Below are positions 9,101-16,427 of a stretch of 64,000 bases of DNA, piece after piece. Position 1 is the stretch's first letter. Each line of letters opens with the position of its first letter. The DNA is from JBGAPH01 sp046349955 (lineage in GTDB: Bacteria; Planctomycetota; Planctomycetia; Pirellulales; JBGAPH01): contig JAXMBI010000017.1 in the NCBI GenBank assembly GCA_046349955.1, positions 62,001 through 126,000 of the forward strand, read 5' to 3'. Position numbers and translations under genes: made by a program. Below the pieces are notes generated by a model. That model was given only the letters and a program-made list of their open reading frames with translations, did no database searches and was not told where the DNA came from.

Positions 9101-9187
9101 CGTTTCGACGTCGGCGGCGTCAGCGCGCGTGAAGGCGGCCAAAAGCAGAACGAGCGCGAACGAGCGGCGGCGGGGGATAAGCGGCAT
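6110..9187 (-). CDS. Secreted tandem amidohydrolase (two imidazolonepropionase-like domains)
   Basis: A signal peptide (SFALVLLLAAFTRADA) starts from the ATG at 9187; an ATG ten codons upstream is also open. Two metal-dependent hydrolase domains follow. Domain 1 (about residues 35-420) keeps the composite beta-sandwich motifs but reads PGLIDAYGEL where an active enzyme has an H-x-H pair, so it looks catalytically dead. After a linker (about 430-560), domain 2 has SPGIIDCHSHI, LIHCHSYRQDEI and FNSDDAELARRLNLEA, and ends with DADLVVWSGSPLS, consistent with an active site. The tail ends CHAHDHVH, possibly metal-binding. The likely role is periplasmic hydrolysis of cyclic amides or peptides; the substrate is unknown. 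Confidence 0.88.
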   Translation of the reverse strand: MPLIPRRRSFALVLLLAAFTRADAADVETRPPEGLRSNNPTLHALVGAKIVTAPGQVIERGTLVIDQGRIVAVGADVSVPAGARVWNLEGRTIYPGLIDAYGELSGGDEAASAVRDRGAPYWNSEVTPQLDAAAHYKSDEGRNKQLRGQGITVRLVAPPAGIVRGASAVVTTADDASAQTILRERAGQHVVLTLSRGGRDHYPNSPMGALTLARQSFYDAAWYDEAWRAFDASTTVPRPERNDALAALGPSVRGQMPVIFETSDELYFLRADRVAREFGLQAIIHGSGHEYRQLEAVKQAGRPVIVPVRFPKPPHVATLETAHAAALEDLLHWDLAPENPGRLAKAGVKIALTSHGLPEAGDFLKSVRQAVRRGLSRDDALRALTTTPAELLGIADRVGTLAAGRSANLVIVRGELFDEGAPVVETWIDGRRYVLEPSSKLDLRGTWRLVVAPDAPEQVVATLELSGKPNELSGKLERDGKTLELKSPAFDHGRFSASFAGQSIGREGTVRISGAVRNETADSLELAGEGLWADGTSFRWSATRSAPAKEETKDKPKPASDAAAKFAVNYPLGAFGRMNPPDQPQVVAFTGATVWTSGPAGTLDKATVLVERGKIVAVGPDVAVPAGAKVIDCTGKHLSPGIIDCHSHIATDGGVNESGQAITAEVRIGDFIDSSDIDIYRQLAGGVTAANILHGSANPIGGQNQVIKFRWGALADELKFAGAPPGIKFALGENVKQSNWGERFASRYPQTRMGVEQIVRDAFLAARQYRAKQHAWRERREGLPPRVDLELEAIAEILEGKRLIHCHSYRQDEILALLRTCQEFGVQIATLQHILEGYKVADEMARLGVMGSSFSDWWAYKFEVFDAIPYNGALMRSAGVVVSFNSDDAELARRLNLEAAKAVKYGDVPPADALQFVTLNPAKQLRIDDRVGSLEPGKDADLVVWSGSPLSGYSRCEQTWIDGRRYFDLEEDRTRREEARRMHAALVQKVLGSGDTMRAPGEDDGSGKVLWPRTDIFCHAHDHVH

Positions 9188-9296
9188 GACTCTCGAGCAG
9201 CGCGACAAGGTGGGCAAAGTCTAGCGGCGGGCTCCGGCCCGGACTCTAGTCTTCACGGCCACGCACGCGCTGTCAACGCAAGCGGTCGGCGGCTAG

Positions 9297-9611
9297 TTAA
9301 CCGGCGGTTTCCCTTGGCGCAAGCCGGAAACGCACCCGGTAGGCCTGGCGCCCCGCGGCCAACTCGGCCGCGTAGAGATGGGCGAGCTCCAGTTGCAACT
9401 CGCCGGCAGTCGCAAAGCCGTCGCGGCGGGCGTCCTCGTCGGTCAGATCGGCCAGTGCGACGCGCTCTACCGTCTCAACCACAATGTGCCCCACACCCGG
9501 TACATAACTCCGTTGACCTGCCCGCATCCGGCGGTGTTTCCAAAGCCGAATCGTTTGCGTCTTTTCGCCGGCGCGGATCGCCGGCAGGAACTTCTTCTTG
9601 AAGAGCAACAT
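9297..9611 (-). CDS. ASCH-domain protein, 104 aa
   Basis: The small protein begins MLLFKKKFLPAIRAGEKTQ, continues with TIRLW and contains RAGQRSYVPG and VERVALADLTDEDARRDGF, the order of blocks in ASCH/PUA-like domains (the YqfB or DUF437-like group). ASCH proteins bind RNA or act on modified nucleosides; the EKTQTIRLW block is the family signature. There is no signal peptide. It lies between the amidohydrolase and an ABC ATPase on the same strand, with 49 bases to the latter. Function beyond nucleic-acid or nucleoside binding is not predicted. Confidence 0.75.
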   Translation of the reverse strand: MLLFKKKFLPAIRAGEKTQTIRLWKHRRMRAGQRSYVPGVGHIVVETVERVALADLTDEDARRDGFATAGELQLELAHLYAAELAAGRQAYRVRFRLAPRETAG

Positions 9612-9660
9612 GGCGGGAACCGACTGGCAGACCGGCGAAGAGATCGCACGGCGTTTCCTC

Positions 9661-10428
9661 CTACCCCATCACCCGCTCCAAGAACTGCCGCGTGCGGTGG
9701 TGTTGCGGGCGGTCGAGCACCTGCTCGGGCGAGCCCTGTTCGACGATCACGCCGTCGGCGAGCAGCACCACCACGTCGGCCGCCTTCCGCGCGAAGCCGA
9801 TCTCGTGGGTCACCATAAGGATCGTCAGCCCGTCGCGGCGCAGGTCAGTCAGCACCTCGAGCACTTCGTGCTTGAGCTCGGGATCCAGCGCACTCGTGAT
9901 CTCGTCGCAGAGCAGACACTGCGGCTGCATCGCCAAGGCGCGGGCGATCGCCACTCGCTGCTTCTGACCGCCGGAGAGCCGCTCGGGCCAGGCGGCCGCG
10001 AATTCGGCCAGCCCCACGCGGGCCAAGAGGTCGCGGGCCCGCCGCTCGCACTCGGCCGGCACAGCGCCGAGCACGCGCCGAGGCGCTTCGGTCACGTTGT
10101 CGAGCACCGAGAGGTGGGGAAAGAGCTGAAAGTCCTGGAACACCATGCCGACGAGCCGCCGCACCTGGCGAAGCTGCTCGGCGCGGCCGTTGCCGGCGCC
10201 CTGGCTGACGGCGTTCAGCACATGCGGCCCGACGCGAATCTCGCCGCCGTCGAAGGGCTGCAGGCCGTTGATGCAGCGGAGCAAGCTCGACTTGCCGCCG
10301 CCGCTGGGCCCGAGGAGCGCCACCGTTTGCCCCTGCGCCACCTCGAGATCAACGTCGCGCAGCACCACGCGGTCGCCGTAGCGTTTGGAGACGTCGGTGA
10401 TGCGGAGGAAGGTGGGCGCGGCGGGCAT
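9661..10428 (-). CDS. Polar-amino-acid-type ABC transporter ATP-binding protein
   Basis: A 255-aa ATPase with Walker A GPSGGGKSS, Q-loop VGMVFQDFQLFPHLSVLDNV, signature LSGGQKQRVAIARALA, Walker B CLLCDEITSALDPEL and H-loop ILMVTHEIGFARK. The wording of these blocks matches the GlnQ/HisP amino-acid importer group. No permease or binding-protein gene is adjacent on either side, so the partner must be elsewhere or the ATPase has another role. The substrate is not predictable from the ATPase alone. Confidence 0.9.
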   Translation of the reverse strand: MPAAPTFLRITDVSKRYGDRVVLRDVDLEVAQGQTVALLGPSGGGKSSLLRCINGLQPFDGGEIRVGPHVLNAVSQGAGNGRAEQLRQVRRLVGMVFQDFQLFPHLSVLDNVTEAPRRVLGAVPAECERRARDLLARVGLAEFAAAWPERLSGGQKQRVAIARALAMQPQCLLCDEITSALDPELKHEVLEVLTDLRRDGLTILMVTHEIGFARKAADVVVLLADGVIVEQGSPEQVLDRPQHHRTRQFLERVMG

Positions 10429-10491
10429 GGCGGGTTTAGTTCGTGGGCGATCGCGAAATGCTGATTGTACGCCCGGCCGCCTTGCGAGTCG

Positions 10492-11790
10492 CTACTCCCG
10501 CACCCGCATCCGCACGCAGCGGCTCCGCAGGCAACTGAGCTTGTCGATCGCCGCCAGGGCGCTCCGCGTCGCCCCTTCGGTCGTCTGATGCGTCATGATC
10601 ACCAGCGGGACCACGCTCTGGTCCTTGGCCTTCGCTTCGTGCTGGATCACCGAGGCGATCGAAATCTGGTGCCGCCCTAGCACGCCGGCGATTTCTGAGA
10701 GCACGCTGGGCTGATCGTCGACGTCGAACCGCAGGTAGTAGCGGCTGCGGACGTTGTCGTAGTCGCGGGCCGTGACGCGGGCTGCCCGCTTCGACCAGAG
10801 CTCGAGTGTGCGGAAGGTGATGGCCGTGCGGCCCACGACCGTGTCGATCAAATCGGCGACCACCGCGCTGGCCGTGGGCATCTGCCCCGCGCCCAGGCCG
10901 TGAAAGAACACCGTGCCCACCGCGTCGCCGACGACGCTCACCGCGTTGTAAGCGCCGGTGACTTCGGCGAGCGGCGTGCCCATCTTCACGAGCGTGGGCG
11001 AGACGTGCAGCTCGAGCTCGTCGTCGACGAGCTTGGCCACCGCCAGCAGCCGCACGCGGTAGCCCAGTTCGCGGGCATAGCGAATGTCGGCCGCGTCGAG
11101 CTTGTCGATGCCGCGGCGCGGGATGTCGCGCCAGTGAACGCGTGCGCCGAAGGCCAGGTGCGCGAGGATCGCCAGCTTCTGGGCGGCGTCGCTGCCGTCG
11201 ACGTCCATGGCCGGATCGGCCTCGGCATAGCCCAGCCGCTGTGCTTCGGCCAGCGCCTCGGCGTAGTCGACGCCGCGGGCTTCCATCTGCGTGAGGATGT
11301 AGTTGCTCGTGCCGTTCAAGATGCCTTGCAGCGACTCGATTTGATTGGCCGAGAGGCAGGTGCTGATGTTGGCGATGATCGGAATGCCGCCGGCCACCGC
11401 CGCCTCGAAGGCGATCGAGCGGCCCAGCTCGCGGGCACGGTCGAAGAGTTCCGCGCCGTGCTCGGCGAGCAGCGCCTTGTTGGCCGTGACGATGTTCTTG
11501 CCGCTGGCGAGCAACTCCAAGATGATCGTGCGCGCCGGCTCGAGCCCGCCGATCAGCTCGGCCACGGTGTGAATTTCGGGGTCGCTGGTGATCGACTTCA
11601 GGTCGTTCGAGAGGACGCCGGCGGGCAGCTTGAGGCCGCGGGCTTTCTCGAGATCGCGGACGACCACCTTCTCGAGCCAGAGCGTGCGGCCGGCGTGGCG
11701 GGCCGTGCGGTCGCCGTAGTCCAAGAGGAGCTTGGCCACGCCGGCGCCGACGGTGCCCAGCCCAACGAGCGCGACCTTGGTTTTTTCCAT
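10492..11790 (-). CDS. hom: Homoserine dehydrogenase with C-terminal ACT domain
   Basis: The enzyme reduces aspartate semialdehyde to homoserine on the way to threonine and methionine. The N-terminal nucleotide-binding GLGTVGAGVAKLLLD, the central AVAGGIPIIANI, GILNGTSNYILTQME and EADPAMDVDGSDAAQKLA are all family hallmarks. The last 75 residues (SRYYLRFDVDDQPSVLSEIA onward) form an ACT domain, the usual site of threonine feedback inhibition. The length of 432 aa is normal. The gene stands alone on the minus strand, divergent from a small membrane-protein gene. Confidence 0.95.
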   Translation of the reverse strand: MEKTKVALVGLGTVGAGVAKLLLDYGDRTARHAGRTLWLEKVVVRDLEKARGLKLPAGVLSNDLKSITSDPEIHTVAELIGGLEPARTIILELLASGKNIVTANKALLAEHGAELFDRARELGRSIAFEAAVAGGIPIIANISTCLSANQIESLQGILNGTSNYILTQMEARGVDYAEALAEAQRLGYAEADPAMDVDGSDAAQKLAILAHLAFGARVHWRDIPRRGIDKLDAADIRYARELGYRVRLLAVAKLVDDELELHVSPTLVKMGTPLAEVTGAYNAVSVVGDAVGTVFFHGLGAGQMPTASAVVADLIDTVVGRTAITFRTLELWSKRAARVTARDYDNVRSRYYLRFDVDDQPSVLSEIAGVLGRHQISIASVIQHEAKAKDQSVVPLVIMTHQTTEGATRSALAAIDKLSCLRSRCVRMRVRE

Positions 11791-12000
11791 AGCAGTTGCG
11801 AGTTCGCCGAAGCCCAGAACGAGAGGGAGAGGAGTCGCCGCAATCCTAGGTCGCGCTGGCGTTTAGCGTCAAGCGAGAGCGAAAGGCCGCTGAGAGCGAA
11901 CCAGCCGCACAGGGTGAACCCCGAGGACTTGGTGAACCGAAGCCGTCGCGCCAGCGTACTTTGTGGCACAAAGCTTCGCCGCCGTCTGCTGAGGCGCTCC

Positions 12001-12501
12001 ATGAGCCCGGATTCCGACCTGTCGTCGCTCCCCCGTTCGCACGGCCTGTCCTCTTCGACCTCTTTCGGCTCGGATTGGCGCCCAAGGTACACGCTCTTGG
12101 GCCTGCTAACCTTGCTCACGGCCGTGGCGGGCGTGTTCGGGATGCTGCGCTGGAATGCAGCGCTTACGGTTGTTTGGCTCGTCGCCACGGTTGCGCTCTA
12201 TGGCTCGCTCGGACTCGTGATTTCGCATCGCGCGGCTTGGCGACGAGCTCTGTGGATGCGGGTTGGCGCGTGTGCCCTGGCGACGCTCGCAGCGGGAGTC
12301 TCCGCGGCCGCTACGGTGAGCATCGACCCTGGCCTGGCGATTGCGTGGTTCTTCGCTTGCCTCATCCTGGGCGTTTGCCTGACGTTTCAGATTGGCGTTG
12401 GAGAGGCTCTGTTGACGGTGTTTGCGCTCTTCGTGCCGGCTCTGCTCGCCGCGCTGTTGGCCGGCTTTCTCGTGAGTTCGCTGTTCCTCGGGCCGCGGTA
12501 G
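12001..12501 (+). CDS. Small integral membrane protein, 166 aa
   Basis: The frame from the ATG at 12001 gives a Ser-rich cytoplasmic start (MSPDSDLSSLPRSHG) followed by four or five hydrophobic segments: YTLLGLLTLLTAVAGVFGM, ALTVVWLVATVALYGSLGLV, a stretch around MRVGACALATLAAGVSAAA, LAIAWFFACLILGVCLTF, and a C-terminal LLTVFALFVPALLAALLAGF. The same frame is open far upstream through the antisense of hom, which is not credible coding. No family was recognised; planctomycete genomes hold many such unassigned proteins. It sits between hom and the metal-efflux outer-membrane gene. Confidence 0.6.
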   Translation: MSPDSDLSSLPRSHGLSSSTSFGSDWRPRYTLLGLLTLLTAVAGVFGMLRWNAALTVVWLVATVALYGSLGLVISHRAAWRRALWMRVGACALATLAAGVSAAATVSIDPGLAIAWFFACLILGVCLTFQIGVGEALLTVFALFVPALLAALLAGFLVSSLFLGPR

Positions 12502-12543
12502 GGCGACCGCCGTCCACCGGGGCTGTGGCCCCGACTTGGCGCC

Positions 12544-13971
12544 TCAGTGAGACGCGGTGGGCTGTCCGCCAATTGCGCGGCTCAGTCCCGCGAGGCGTCG
12601 GTGGTAGAGAGCCAGCGACTCCTCGGCTTTCTCGCTGAGCTCGATAAGCTTTTGTTGCGCGGTTGCGAGGTCGAGAAAGTCGGCTCGGTTGGTGTCGTAG
12701 TTGGCTCGAGCAACGGCAACATTCTGAGTAGCGATGGGAAGGAGTTGTGCCGCATAGAGCTCGACGGTCCGTCGGCTCTCCTCGGCGTCCTCGTACGCCA
12801 CGGCGACCTCGTACTGGGCGTCGAGCGAACGCTGTTCGAGTTCTGCTTTCCGCTGGGCGAGCCGGTTCATGCCCTCTCGGACTGCAGCGTCGAGGCGCCC
12901 CTTGTACAGCGGCACGTTCATGTTGAGGCCGACGGCCGGCCGGACCTCGCTCTGTTCCCAGAAGTTGTCGTAGCGGCCGATGACCTCCACGTCGGGGTAG
13001 TAGGCCTTGGCGGCAAGAGACACGGCGGCCTCTTCCTGAGCCACCCTTCCCGAGGCGGCCAGGAGGTCGGGGCGTTGGCGCGCGGCGACTTCTTGAAGCA
13101 CCGTCAGGTCCACCAACTCGGTCGGAGGAGCGAGCGCACGGGGAGGCGGAGGAAGCGGCCCCAACGGATCAACCCGTAGCAGAGTGTTGATCCGAGCTCT
13201 CGCGACTCGGTCCATGCGGCCAAGCTCAATCCGACGGCGCTCGAGCTCGGCAAGCTCCACGTCGGCCTGCAGGAGATCTTGCTGCGTGACCTGGTTCGTT
13301 CGGTACTTGGCCTCGGCGGCCTCGCGGAAACTTCGGACCACTTCGATGTTGCGGACGTTCAGCTCCTGTTGGCGCCGCACCAGGTAGTAGTCGAGAAACG
13401 CCATCTGAACCATCTCGACCAGCCGGACGCGCTCGTCTTGGAGTTCTCCCTGCGCAGCCTCGGCCTCGGCCCGCGCCGCCTGGCCTCGAAGAGCCCGTTT
13501 TCCAAACCAAGGAAGCTTTTGACTTCCTTGGAGCATGTAGCTCGGTTGCACGCCGGCAGCCCCCCAGCTCGCGGGCGCGAGCATCGTCATGAACATGGGG
13601 TCGTCAAGCGACACTTCCTGCGGATAGCGCTCGGCCGCCGCTTGCCAGGCGGCGGTCATCGCCTGAAGCGAGGGATTCCGAGCCTCGACCTCGGCGATGA
13701 GCTGAGGAAGGAAGAGCTCAGACTGCTGGAGGAACGGTCCGGCCGGAGCGCCCGGTTCCGGGGTCGGGAGCGCCGCGGCTGGGAGTGTCTCTTGAAAAGA
13801 TGCCTGCTCGACCCGGTGCGGAGACGGCCGGATGGTCTCCTGCGGCGCTCTGGCCGCCGAAGGCGTCGGCGCGAAGAGCGAGCCCAGTTCTTGAGGAGTC
13901 GGCGTTGAGCGGCAGCCAACAAGAAGTACCGAAAAAACGGCGCTCCGCTGCGCGATGCGGAACAGCGACAT
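12544..13971 (-). CDS. TolC/CusC-family outer membrane efflux lipoprotein
   Basis: The outer-membrane channel of a tripartite heavy-metal efflux pump. The N-terminal signal ends in a lipobox (SVLLVGCRSTP), so it should be lipid-anchored. The body shows two repeated OEP halves with long coiled coils (QGELQDERVRLVEMVQMAFL, then AEAKYRTNQVTQQDLLQADV) and the paired NMNVPLYKGRLDAAV segment typical of TolC relatives. A clear GGAGG precedes the ATG at 13971. It is transcribed away from the cusB/cusF/cusA-like genes about 400 bases to its right and is their obvious partner. The length of 475 aa is normal. Confidence 0.9.
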   Translation of the reverse strand: MSLFRIAQRSAVFSVLLVGCRSTPTPQELGSLFAPTPSAARAPQETIRPSPHRVEQASFQETLPAAALPTPEPGAPAGPFLQQSELFLPQLIAEVEARNPSLQAMTAAWQAAAERYPQEVSLDDPMFMTMLAPASWGAAGVQPSYMLQGSQKLPWFGKRALRGQAARAEAEAAQGELQDERVRLVEMVQMAFLDYYLVRRQQELNVRNIEVVRSFREAAEAKYRTNQVTQQDLLQADVELAELERRRIELGRMDRVARARINTLLRVDPLGPLPPPPRALAPPTELVDLTVLQEVAARQRPDLLAASGRVAQEEAAVSLAAKAYYPDVEVIGRYDNFWEQSEVRPAVGLNMNVPLYKGRLDAAVREGMNRLAQRKAELEQRSLDAQYEVAVAYEDAEESRRTVELYAAQLLPIATQNVAVARANYDTNRADFLDLATAQQKLIELSEKAEESLALYHRRLAGLSRAIGGQPTASH

Positions 13972-14396
13972 GACGCCTCCGTGCGGCAGTTGGCGAGCTT
14001 TTCGGCTGGCGGGTTAGCACTGACGAAAGCTCCCTGCCAGGGAGCGTCCAGTGAGATACTTCGACCAAAAGCTTGGGGAAAGCAAATAATTGTGCGTAAT
14101 GTCGGAACGCGCTCATCTCGCCAGCTTGCAGCCGAGTGTGGCGCAATGGCACTCGGTTGACACCTTAGGCGTGCGTTTGGGCACGGAACTCGCCGCGAGA
14201 CTCATCCCTCGTTAGGATGCGACAACTGGCCTGCTGTTAGAGTCTTGCGAGCTGCCGGCTCTCGCTCGACTGCCCGTGGCACGTGCGTTGCGAAGACTAA
14301 CAGCGGTTGAATCTCGCGGCCATTGTGGTTTCGCGGCAGCCAACCCGCCACTAACCCGCCTGGTGGGACGAAATGTCGTTGTTGGGAGACAGACCG
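13972..14396. other. Divergent intergenic region of the metal-efflux island
   Basis: These 425 bases separate the outer-membrane gene (minus) from the first secreted-protein gene (plus) and must hold both promoters. A TTGACA hexamer lies at 14157-14162, but no convincing -10 at the right spacing was seen. No CopY/CueR/CzcR-type operator and no small gene was identified. Base composition is somewhat lower in GC than in the flanking genes. Confidence 0.5.
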
Positions 14397-14912
14397 ATGT
14401 CTCGTTCGAAAGATTTGGTGCTGGCGCTCGTGGCGGGTTCTCTGATGGTGGCGGGCACCGCCGCGGCGCAGCGTCGCGCCGACTCGAAGATCACGGGTGA
14501 GGCCTACCGCTTGCATTCGTCGCAGAGCTACACGCGTAGCGCACGCGACAGCGCTCGGGTGCTCTACGGCTACGGGCGCGGGATGCAGGAGATTCCCCGT
14601 GAGTTGGCCGAGGAGCACGTTGCCGCCATCCGGCAAAACGTGCAATCTGCTGGGAAGCAGGTGGCAAAGGTGAAGGCAGCCCATCCGCAAGACAAGGACG
14701 TTCAGCGGCTCGCGAAGCAGGTGGAAGACCACTACGCGAAGGTTGCCATGCTCTGCGACATGCTCGACAAGACGACTGGCGAGGCCCACGCCGACCACGT
14801 CAAGCTTTGTGAGTGCTGCGCGGGCATCCACAAGGAACTGACCGCGGCGGACAAGGCTCACGATGAGTTGATGCACAAGCTGCAAGTTCCGAAGCTGGAC
14901 GAGGTCAAGTAA
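14397..14912 (+). CDS. Secreted helical protein of the metal-efflux island, 171 aa
   Basis: The ATG at 14397 is chosen because it follows GGGAG by eight bases and begins a clean signal peptide (KDLVLALVAGSLMVAGTAAA). The mature part starts QRRADSKITGEAYR and is predicted all-helical, with charged amphipathic repeats (QNVQSAGKQVAKVKAAHPQD) and a His/Cys patch HADHVKLCECCAGIHKEL that could bind metal. No named family was recognised. It is first in a plus-strand series with two more small secreted proteins and the Cus-like pump genes, which suggests a periplasmic metal-handling role. Confidence 0.7.
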   Translation: MSRSKDLVLALVAGSLMVAGTAAAQRRADSKITGEAYRLHSSQSYTRSARDSARVLYGYGRGMQEIPRELAEEHVAAIRQNVQSAGKQVAKVKAAHPQDKDVQRLAKQVEDHYAKVAMLCDMLDKTTGEAHADHVKLCECCAGIHKELTAADKAHDELMHKLQVPKLDEVK

Positions 14913-15197
14913 ACCTCAGAGTTTTGCCGAAAATGCCGGGCACGGCGATAAGGTCCGCCGTGCCCGGCAGCTCGGCTGGATTCCGCATAGCTTCCACCCG
15001 CAAGCCTTTGCGGTCTTTCCATTTCGTGGCCGACAGAATCTGCTTTCACTGGCCCGGACGATCGGTCTTTTCCGAAACTCAAGATCCGAGCAGAGTGCTG
15101 GTGGGAAGAATTGCAAACTGCTATTTGCTCGCTAACGGCCTCTGGCATACGATTGATCGCTAGTCTTTCCCACGTGCCTAATGCGTTCACGTCTGTG

Positions 15198-15647
15198 ATG
15201 CACCCTCCTCCAACCGCTGCCCGAAGAGCAATCGCGTGGGCCCTAGTGCCCCTCGTGTGTTTCGCTGCGCGGCCCGTGGCGGCGTGCGTTTGCAGCAAGG
15301 GCGAAGTCGCGCGGCCTCGGATGGGCGCATCGGGATGCCCAAGCTGCTCGGAGAAGGGCGCTGCGTACGCTCGCTGCGGCAATTGCTGCAATGGGAAAAG
15401 TGAGCGTTTAAGGGATGGGGCTGAGCCTGCTGCAAGCGCACGGCCCTGCTGCGTGCGATTCGTCGAGGCTCCTGCTCCTGTCGTAAGCGGCGACGCTCAG
15501 CAGTTCGACGCGGGGCTCGCGGATGCCTATGTCGTCGTCACCGACATTCCCCATGCGCCGGCCTTCAGGGCAAACGCGGTGGCGGGGGTTGTCGCGGCCG
15601 ACGAATCGGCGGATCGAGTAGTCGTGCTTTGCCGTTTGCTCATTTGA
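15198..15647 (+). CDS. Secreted Cys-rich protein of the metal-efflux island, 149 aa
   Basis: A hydrophobic leader (IAWALVPLVCFAARPVAA) starts from the ATG at 15198. It is followed by many cysteines: CVCSKGE, GCPSCSEKG, RCGNCCNGK, PCCVRF. The C-terminal half (AQQFDAGLADAYVVVTDIPH) ends VVVLCRLLI. The Cys spacing suggests thiol-based metal binding in the periplasm. A diverged copy exists at 23894-24337 on the other strand, with the same QFDAG and LCRL-x-I landmarks and nearly the same length but an in-frame stop. No named family was recognised. The start could be further upstream (open to 15111), but homology and the signal peptide favour 15198. Confidence 0.7.
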   Translation: MHPPPTAARRAIAWALVPLVCFAARPVAACVCSKGEVARPRMGASGCPSCSEKGAAYARCGNCCNGKSERLRDGAEPAASARPCCVRFVEAPAPVVSGDAQQFDAGLADAYVVVTDIPHAPAFRANAVAGVVAADESADRVVVLCRLLI

Positions 15648-15848
15648 GCATCCGGCACTCTTTAGCCGCAGTTCTTTGCGGCGCCGTCTCCTGAGCACCG
15701 AACGGGGTGACTCGGCAGAGACGCTGGTGTGCTGATATGTGCGACTCGTGGTTGCGCATGTTCCATGGAACGGGCGCTGTGAGCTCCGGCGGAGCTCGTT
15801 GGCTGCTCGATCCTCTGTTCTCAACCTCATTTAGGCGGAGGTGTTTGC

Positions 15849-16352
15849 ATGTCTCTCTCCAAATTGCTGACGGCGGCCGTAATGCTGGTCGCCGTTGTTG
15901 GTGCGTCGGAAGCGTGGGCTCAACGGGATGCCGGCGCTAAGATTCGCGGCGAATATGGGACCGGTTTCTCGAGCCGCGCCCGCACTTCAGGCAGGAGCTA
16001 CCGATACTCCGGCCCGGTCTACACGGAACGGCAGGCGCCCTCGGCGACACCCGACGCAACGGCCCGGCGTGCCTTCTCCTTTGCACCGGAGACGGCGTCG
16101 CCCGCCCCCGCGGTCGCGGCTCCGCTGACCCGCTACGACGAGCCGGCGCCGCGGTACTACTCGGCGCCACGTCAGCGGCGCTCGTCACGTGTCCCCACGT
16201 ACCTTGTTGCCAAAGACGGATCCAAGGCGTTACGGCGGCTAACTAGGCCAAACCCAATCGCCCAAGGGCGCCTGACCTGTGGAAATCGCAGGTCAGGCCC
16301 CTTGGGGGCGCAGAACGAGGCGAGGGCAGTCGCGATACAGCTGGCGGGTTAG
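15849..16352 (+). CDS. Small secreted low-complexity protein, 167 aa
   Basis: The signal peptide LLTAAVMLVAVVGASEAWA is followed by QRDAGAKIRGEYGTGFSSRA. The rest is rich in Ser, Tyr, Pro, Ala and Arg, with YSAPRQRRSSRVPTYLVAKD near residue 120. Short planctomycete proteins of this kind usually end soon after a PTYLLPK-like motif; here about 45 more residues follow, possibly after a late frameshift. The DAGAKIRGE motif resembles the RADSKITGE motif of the first secreted protein in this cluster. It lies 75 bases before the CusB-like gene and is probably co-expressed with it. Function is unknown. Confidence 0.65.
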   Translation: MSLSKLLTAAVMLVAVVGASEAWAQRDAGAKIRGEYGTGFSSRARTSGRSYRYSGPVYTERQAPSATPDATARRAFSFAPETASPAPAVAAPLTRYDEPAPRYYSAPRQRRSSRVPTYLVAKDGSKALRRLTRPNPIAQGRLTCGNRRSGPLGAQNEARAVAIQLAG

Positions 16353-16427
16353 CACCATGTGATTGCTAGCCGAGGTCGCGGCTGCCCTCCCCTCGCTCTG
16401 TGCAAAGTACCGAAGGAACCAGACGTC

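Noticed and set aside
14157..14162. TTGACA as a promoter for the metal-efflux series
   Set aside because: No acceptable -10 hexamer 15-19 bases downstream.
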